This document shows positions 14,114-18,042 of a stretch of 18,042 bases of DNA, in pieces. Source of the DNA: Phycisphaerales bacterium. GTDB taxonomy: Bacteria > Planctomycetota > Phycisphaerae > Phycisphaerales > UBA1924. A program made the position numbers and the translations under genes. Within the stretch, counting starts at the first letter, position 1; each line of letters starts with the position of its first letter. The notes beneath the pieces are model-generated. The model searched no databases. It saw nothing but the letters and a program-made list of their open reading frames with translations, and was not told where the DNA came from. The stretch is taken from the NCBI GenBank assembly GCA_003511945.1, contig DOJA01000169.1:1-18042 (forward strand), read 5' to 3'.

Positions 14114-15271
14114 TCACGCAGCCGCGTTCGCGCCGGGCGCCCGCACCGTCTGGCACAGGCGGACCAGTTTCACCGCCTCGGGGCGGGCCGGCGCCAGGGT
14201 CGGCGCGCGGGTGACGAGGGCCAGCGCCGCTCCGGCGCGGGCCGCCAGGTCCGTGAACCCGATGCCCGACGCGCCGCGATGGACCTCGTTCATCACGCTC
14301 AGGACGCCCTCACGGTCGTTCGCGTGCAGCGCCTGCTCCAGCTGGTTGCCCGCGCGCCGGAACTCGACCACCATCTCCCCGGACAGGCGCGGCTCCAGGT
14401 GCGCGGGCATCACGAGGCAGCCCCCTTCGGGGCGGATGAGGCGCGACTCGGCGTCGCTCATCAGGTACTCCGCCGCCGCGCGGAACAGCAGCGTCGGCTC
14501 CAGCGGCTTGAAGAGCATCTCGCTCGCCCCCGCGCCGATCGCCGCCAGGCGCAGTTCCTTGTCCTTGCTCGCCGAGATGATGACCATCGGCACGAACCGT
14601 CCCTGCTCCCGCGCCCGCCCGATCACCTCCAGCCCCGTCATGTCGGGGAGAAAGTAGTCCATGAACACCAGGTCGGGCTCCTCGTCGAGCATCGCCAGCG
14701 CCGACGCCCCGTCGCTCGCGTAGATCACCTCGACCGGCGAGCCCGCGAACGCCATCGCGAGCAGCTTCTGGTCGATGCGGCTGTCGTCCACCACCAGCAC
14801 CCGGCCGTGCAGGGACCGCGGGTTCACATTCTCGTTGTTGAACAGGTGGTCGTCCGTGGACACGACGAAGAAGTCCCTCGGATTGACCCGCTCCGTGAAC
14901 GCCACTCCCAGGTCGTGCAGGTGCCCCTTGAGGTGCTGGCAACGCACGATCTTCGCCGCGATCGGCCGGGCCGACCCGTCCATCGCCCGCAGCGTCACCC
15001 AGCACGAGGAGCCCGAGTACACGAACCCGCCGTGCAGGAACGCCATCCCGTTGCACGACAGGTTCCTCGGCACGGCCACAAAGTGGCGCTTGTTCCGCGA
15101 TTCATCCAGCAGCGTCACGATCGCCTTCTGCGACTGCATCCGCCACCTGCGGTGCTGACGCTTGCCGTTCCCTTCACCGGAGAGCGACTCCTCCCGCCCC
15201 AGCTCCGCGAGCACCGCGTCCAGGTCCGCCCTGCTGAGCCGGATGGTGTCGTGGACCGGATCGCTGCTCAT
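14114..15271 (-). CDS. PilZ - receiver - degenerate Hpt-like protein (paralogue 2)
   Basis: 385 residues, clearly homologous along its full length to the gene after it. The PilZ part has R38-QHR-R42 and N70-L-S72-CN-G75. The receiver (about 157-272) has Asp162-Asp163, phospho-acceptor Asp205 in FMDYFLPD, Ser233 and Lys255 in FKPL. The C-terminal Hpt-like helices (EFRRAGNQLEQAL, then NEVHRGASGIGF) have Asn328 in the phospho-histidine position; His331 lies three residues on, where Lys is usual. It is therefore predicted to bind c-di-GMP and receive phosphate but not relay it through Hpt. Start ATG 15271 matches the paralogue's start (VHDTIRL versus VHDALRL); a longer frame to 15331 crosses a run of 17 C. 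A partner kinase is not in the window. metF ends 133 nt upstream. Confidence 0.85.
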   Translation of the reverse strand: MSSDPVHDTIRLSRADLDAVLAELGREESLSGEGNGKRQHRRWRMQSQKAIVTLLDESRNKRHFVAVPRNLSCNGMAFLHGGFVYSGSSCWVTLRAMDGSARPIAAKIVRCQHLKGHLHDLGVAFTERVNPRDFFVVSTDDHLFNNENVNPRSLHGRVLVVDDSRIDQKLLAMAFAGSPVEVIYASDGASALAMLDEEPDLVFMDYFLPDMTGLEVIGRAREQGRFVPMVIISASKDKELRLAAIGAGASEMLFKPLEPTLLFRAAAEYLMSDAESRLIRPEGGCLVMPAHLEPRLSGEMVVEFRRAGNQLEQALHANDREGVLSVMNEVHRGASGIGFTDLAARAGAALALVTRAPTLAPARPEAVKLVRLCQTVRAPGANAAA

Positions 15272-15291
15272 CGCGGGGCTCTCCGAGAGCG

Positions 15292-15308
15292 CCCCCCCCC
15301 CCCCCCCC
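15292..15308. repeat. Homopolymer of 17 C (plus strand)
   Basis: An uninterrupted run of 17 cytosines, so 17 G on the coding (minus) strand, 20 nt upstream of the ATG at 15271. Tracts of this length are prone to slippage, in the cell or in sequencing. Confidence 0.95.
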
Positions 15309-15381
15309 GGAGAACCCGAGCCGGACGCCACACTCTCATCGGGCCGAAGGGCCGCCCTCTGGACCGCTCTCCCCGCGCCCG

Positions 15382-15396
15382 GGGATGTCCCGGCCC
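15382..15396 (-). terminator. Possible hairpin after metF
   Basis: CCGGGGATGTCCCGG is a 5-bp stem with a 5-nt loop just after the metF stop, in GC-rich sequence. No T-run follows on the minus strand, so this is only a weak terminator candidate. Confidence 0.3.
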
Positions 15397-15404
15397 GCGC
15401 CGGG

Positions 15405-16328
15405 TCACGCCACCGACAGCGAGTCCTCGAACCCCAGGTTCGCGTAGATATCCCGCGTCGCGGTCGACCGGTTCAGCGTGTAGAAGTGGATCCCCCTCAC
15501 CTGGTGGTCGAGCAGGTCGCGGCACTGCTCCGTCGCCCAGTGAACCCCCACCCGACGGATCGCCTCCGCGTTCCCCTTGCACCGGTCCACCGCCCGCAGC
15601 AGCCGCGCCGGGATGCGCGCCCCCAGCGCCAGCCCCGCGATCGCCTTCATCCCGCTCAGCGAGGTGATCGGCATCACCCCCGCGATGATCGGCGCCGTGA
15701 TCCCAGCGATCTCGCACCGCTCGCGGAAGTCGTAGAAGTCCCGGTTCTCGAAGAACAGCTGCGTGATGACGAAGTCCGCCCCCTCGTCGATCTTCGCCTT
15801 CAGCAGGTCGATCTCGTCCAGCCGGTTTGGCGTGCCGGGGTGGCCCTCGGGGAAGCCGGCCACCCCGATCCCGAACCCGCGCGGGTCGCCGATCGACTTC
15901 CCCGCGTGGCGCTCCCGGAACTCCCGGATGAACCGCACCAGCTGCGACGCGTACCGGAACGCGTCCCGCGAGCGGTCGTAGTTGGGCATGTCCCGGGGGG
16001 GGTCGCCCCCCAGCGCCAGGATGTTGCTCACTCCCGCGCCCGCGTACTTCTCCAGGATGTCGTAGATCTCCGCCTCCGTGTGATAGATGCAGGTCAGGTG
16101 CGGCATGGGGTCCAGGGCCGTCGTCTGCTTGATCTTCACCACCAGGTCGTTCGTGCGCGTCCGGGTCCCGCCCCCCGCGCCGTAGGTCACGCTCACCCAC
16201 GACGGGTGCAGCGGCTCGAGCTCCCGCACCGCCTCGAACAGCTCGCCCGCCGCCTTGTCGGTCTTAGGCGGGAAGAACTCGAAGGAGAAGGTCGTCTGGC
16301 GGAGTTTGAGGATGTCGCGGATGTGCAT
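15405..16328 (-). CDS. metF: 5,10-Methylenetetrahydrofolate reductase
   Basis: 307 residues, the single catalytic TIM-barrel domain of bacterial MetF. It reduces 5,10-methylenetetrahydrofolate to 5-methyltetrahydrofolate with FAD, the methyl donor for methionine synthase. Catalytic Glu17 in FSFEFFPPK corresponds to E. coli Glu28 and Asp109 in LALGGDPP to Asp120. VTYGAGGG, TCIYHTEAEI, GVAGFPEGHP, FVITQLFFEN, GVMPITS and the end block GIHFYTLNRS are all family motifs. It follows the unknown 215-aa gene by 31 nt, and with ahcY further upstream it belongs to the methyl cycle. No Shine-Dalgarno is seen. It is followed by 133 nt before the receiver gene, where a CCGGG-GATGT-CCCGG hairpin may act as a terminator. 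Confidence 0.97.
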   Translation of the reverse strand: MHIRDILKLRQTTFSFEFFPPKTDKAAGELFEAVRELEPLHPSWVSVTYGAGGGTRTRTNDLVVKIKQTTALDPMPHLTCIYHTEAEIYDILEKYAGAGVSNILALGGDPPRDMPNYDRSRDAFRYASQLVRFIREFRERHAGKSIGDPRGFGIGVAGFPEGHPGTPNRLDEIDLLKAKIDEGADFVITQLFFENRDFYDFRERCEIAGITAPIIAGVMPITSLSGMKAIAGLALGARIPARLLRAVDRCKGNAEAIRRVGVHWATEQCRDLLDHQVRGIHFYTLNRSTATRDIYANLGFEDSLSVA

Positions 16329-16359
16329 GGCTATACACGGGTGAACGCCCGCGCCGGGA

Positions 16360-17007
16360 TTAGTTGAGCGCTCTTCTCAAGATCGGCTCGTCGATCCGCT
16401 CGATCCTTCGGTACTTCGTCCCCGCCGGGGGGAGGGCGCAACTGGTGTTGAGCGCGCCCACAGGGACAGGCCGAGACGGCCATCGGCCTTCTTCGACCCG
16501 TGGGCCCTTGTCGATCACGAGACGCTCCTTTGATCTCCATCGAGCGCCCTCTCCCGGCGCGCGGGCCATCTCGAAGACCTCGTCGATATGCTCGCAGTCG
16601 TACTTCAGAACTGTCCGTCCGCCGATGTAGTACACCGGCTTCGCCAGCGGACGCTTGTCGCCCGTCGTGCTGGTCTGCCCCCGACAGTCCGTCGGATCCC
16701 ATTCCCGCCACACGGAGACCTCGAGCACCGCCTTGATGTTGTCCACTGTGGCATAGATCGCGCCCACCATGCGGGTGCCAACCGATGCATCGGGCAACCG
16801 GAACCCGAATCGACGGTTGCGGACCGGATCGAGCCCGTCGGTCTGCAGGTTGATCGGACGCACGCCGGCCGCGGACAGCCCGGCTTGCGCGTCGAACTTC
16901 AGCTCGACCTCGGCCCCGAGCGCCGGAAGGGATGCGAGGACGAATCGCTTGCCCCGGATCTGGACCGCGATGCTGGTCTGTTCCGTCTTGATTCGAATCG
17001 TGGGCAT
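16360..17007 (-). CDS. Conserved-looking protein of unknown function
   Basis: 215 residues, not recognised. ATG 17007 is well supported: AGGAGAT lies just upstream, the best ribosome-binding site in the window. The first 100 residues alternate hydrophobic and polar residues (IRIKTEQTSIAVQIRGKRFVLASL, written in parts here as IRIKTEQ and FVLASL), which suggests a beta-sheet fold. The middle holds VYYIGGRTVLKYDCEHIDEVFEMA at about 125-148 (key: YYIGG, KYDC). The C-terminal third is rich in Arg, Pro and Lys. Cys residues occur at 108, 138 and 190. There is no signal peptide or membrane segment, so it is likely cytoplasmic. It lies between ahcY and metF, but nothing links it to the methyl cycle beyond position. 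A possible own promoter lies about 80 nt upstream. Confidence 0.7.
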   Translation of the reverse strand: MPTIRIKTEQTSIAVQIRGKRFVLASLPALGAEVELKFDAQAGLSAAGVRPINLQTDGLDPVRNRRFGFRLPDASVGTRMVGAIYATVDNIKAVLEVSVWREWDPTDCRGQTSTTGDKRPLAKPVYYIGGRTVLKYDCEHIDEVFEMARAPGEGARWRSKERLVIDKGPRVEEGRWPSRPVPVGALNTSCALPPAGTKYRRIERIDEPILRRALN

Positions 17008-17085
17008 CTTGATCTCCTGGCCGGGGTGTCTGTGTTCGCCTCCGTTGCTGCTGCGCAACCCGAGATCGCCGCTGCTCGTGGTCTG

Positions 17086-17091
17086 ATAATA
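17086..17091 (-). promoter_or_regulatory. Possible -10 element TATTAT before the unknown gene
   Basis: On the minus strand TATTAT occurs in an AT island (TTTATTAT) about 78 nt upstream of ATG 17007. The surrounding sequence is GC-rich, so the island stands out. A -35 was not recognised. Confidence 0.4.
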
Positions 17092-17155
17092 AACGATCCG
17101 GGCCAGGTGCCCCTTGCGGTCGGAACAGACCGGCGCGGCACCCGCCGTGAGATAT

Positions 17156-17208
17156 CAAAGCCGGGCGATTCACTCGCCCGGCGCTCGACTCCCTCTCAAC
17201 CGCGGCGC
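17156..17208. repeat. Dispersed 53-bp palindromic repeat, copy 2
   Basis: It matches 8425-8477 at 47 of 53 positions, ungapped. The copy contains a perfect 9-bp stem (GCCGGGCGA - TTCAC - TCGCCCGGC) at 17160-17182, and on the minus strand the stem runs straight into CTTTGAT. It lies 33 nt after the ahcY stop, so it may end ahcY transcription. The differences from copy 1 lie partly in the stem, which stays paired or nearly so. Confidence 0.85.
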
Positions 17209-17241
17209 CGCTGCGGAACCCCCGCGGCACCGCCGCGGAAC

Positions 17242-18042
17242 CTAGTACCTGTAGTGCCCCGCCTTGTACGGCCCGTCCACATGCACCCCGATGTACGACG
17301 CCTGATCGTCCCGCAGCCGCGTCAGCTTCGCCCCCAGCTTCGCCAGGTGCAGACGCGCCACCTTCTCATCAAGGTGCTTCGGCAGCACCTCGACCTTGCG
17401 GGGCAGGTCCTCGCCGTCCTTCCACAGGTGCAGCTGCGCGATCACCTGGTTCGTGAACGAGTTGCTCATCACGAACGAGGGGTGCCCCGTCGCGCACCCC
17501 AGGTTCAGCAGACGACCCTCCGCAAGGATGATCACGCTGTGGGCTTTCACCCCCGCCGCCTTGTCCTCCCTGAACCGGAACTCATCGACCTGCGGCTTGA
17601 TGTTCACCCGCTCCACCTTGCCCTGCTTCACCAGCCGGTAGAGCCCGGCCATGTCGATCTCGTTGTCGAAGTGCCCGATGTTCCCCACGATCGCGTTGTG
17701 CTTCATCTTCTTCATGTGGTCGACGGTGATGATGTCCTTGTTCCCCGTCGCGGTCACGAAGATGTCCGCCGAGTCCACCACATCCTCCAGCGTCACCACC
17801 TGGTAGCCGTCCATGCACGCCTGGAGCGCGCAGATCGGGTCGATCTCCGTCACCTGCACGCGGCTCTTCTGCGCCGCCAGCGACTGCACCGACCCCTTGC
17901 CCACATCCCCGTACCCGCACACCACCGCCACCTTGCCAGACAGCATGATGTCCGTGGCCCGCATGATCCCGTCCACCAGCGAGTGGCGACAGCCGTACAG
18001 GTTGTCGAACTTGCTCTTGGTCACCGAGTCGTTCACGTTGAT
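17242..18042 (-). CDS. ahcY: Adenosylhomocysteinase, C-terminal part (5' end outside window)
   Basis: The last 266 residues are visible; the frame is open at the window edge, so the true start lies beyond it. The enzyme splits S-adenosylhomocysteine to adenosine and homocysteine, clearing the by-product of methylation. INVNDSVTKSKFDN carries the substrate- and NAD-contact residues; the NAD fold GYGDVGKG follows, with the Glu of TEID at the end of the next strand. ATGNKDI and NIGHFDNEID are typical. The end block runs SFVMSNSFTNQVIAQLHLW and the C-terminal YKAGHYRY corresponds to the usual PDHYRY, whose Lys/Tyr reach the neighbouring subunit's cofactor. Its tail lies close to the 53-bp repeat. 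Confidence 0.97.
   Translation of the reverse strand: MNVNDSVTKSKFDNLYGCRHSLVDGIMRATDIMLSGKVAVVCGYGDVGKGSVQSLAAQKSRVQVTEIDPICALQACMDGYQVVTLEDVVDSADIFVTATGNKDIITVDHMKKMKHNAIVGNIGHFDNEIDMAGLYRLVKQGKVERVNIKPQVDEFRFREDKAAGVKAHSVIILAEGRLLNLGCATGHPSFVMSNSFTNQVIAQLHLWKDGEDLPRKVEVLPKHLDEKVARLHLAKLGAKLTRLRDDQASYIGVHVDGPYKAGHYRY

Noticed and set aside
12306..15667. Two long plus-strand frames (783 and 541 aa) across the PilZ-receiver genes
   Set aside because: Both cross several real genes and intergenic DNA, are Arg/Pro/Ala/His rich and carry no domain; the minus-strand proteins have complete domain motifs.
1..18042. tRNA, rRNA, CRISPR array, transposase or prophage genes
   Set aside because: None was recognised on either strand; the only repeats are short intergenic ones, and no spacer-repeat periodicity of CRISPR type is seen.

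Overview
The window is a very GC-rich bacterial chromosome segment. Genes are tightly packed, Shine-Dalgarno sequences are scarce, and several genes have a -10-like hexamer close to the start codon. This style, and the neighbours (PilZ-receiver proteins, MnmG, MetF, AhcY), suggest a Planctomycetota-like organism, perhaps of the Phycisphaerae type. That assignment is an inference from style; no rRNA or lineage marker is present to prove it.

Region 1 (about 1-9350) is a nearly complete tryptophan/kynurenine catabolic locus built as two convergent arms. After the 3' end of a sensor histidine kinase, the plus-strand arm carries an atypical short-chain dehydrogenase, 2-aminomuconate semialdehyde dehydrogenase and a RidA-family 2-aminomuconate deaminase. 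The minus-strand arm reads, in transcription order, tryptophan 2,3-dioxygenase, 3-hydroxyanthranilate 3,4-dioxygenase, aminocarboxymuconate semialdehyde decarboxylase, kynureninase, kynurenine 3-monooxygenase and kynurenine formamidase. Together they would carry tryptophan through N-formylkynurenine, kynurenine, 3-hydroxykynurenine, 3-hydroxyanthranilate, aminocarboxymuconate semialdehyde and 2-aminomuconate to an oxalocrotonate-type product. The decarboxylase plus the absence of a quinolinate phosphoribosyltransferase points to carbon and energy catabolism rather than NAD synthesis. The last steps to central metabolism are not in the window.

The wider gaps in this locus hold repeat DNA: a CACAGAG-type inverted repeat before the deaminase gene, a heptamer array plus a CGCAGAG-type arm before the decarboxylase gene, and a G/C hairpin plus one copy of a 53-bp dispersed repeat between the two dioxygenase genes. 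The second copy of the 53-bp repeat lies 8.7 kb away, just after ahcY.

Region 2 (about 9350-12800) has a possible small lipoprotein gene (minus), a secreted endonuclease/exonuclease/phosphatase-family protein (plus) and the tRNA-modification gene mnmG (plus).

Region 3 (about 12786-18042) is all minus strand. In transcription order it holds ahcY (cut by the window edge), a 215-aa protein of unknown function, metF, and two tandem paralogues with a PilZ - receiver - Hpt-like architecture. AhcY and MetF belong to the methionine/one-carbon cycle. The two paralogues keep c-di-GMP-binding and phospho-aspartate motifs, but the C-terminal helical domain lacks the phosphorylatable histidine. They, the atypical dehydrogenase and the membrane-tailed monooxygenase are the most unusual proteins here.
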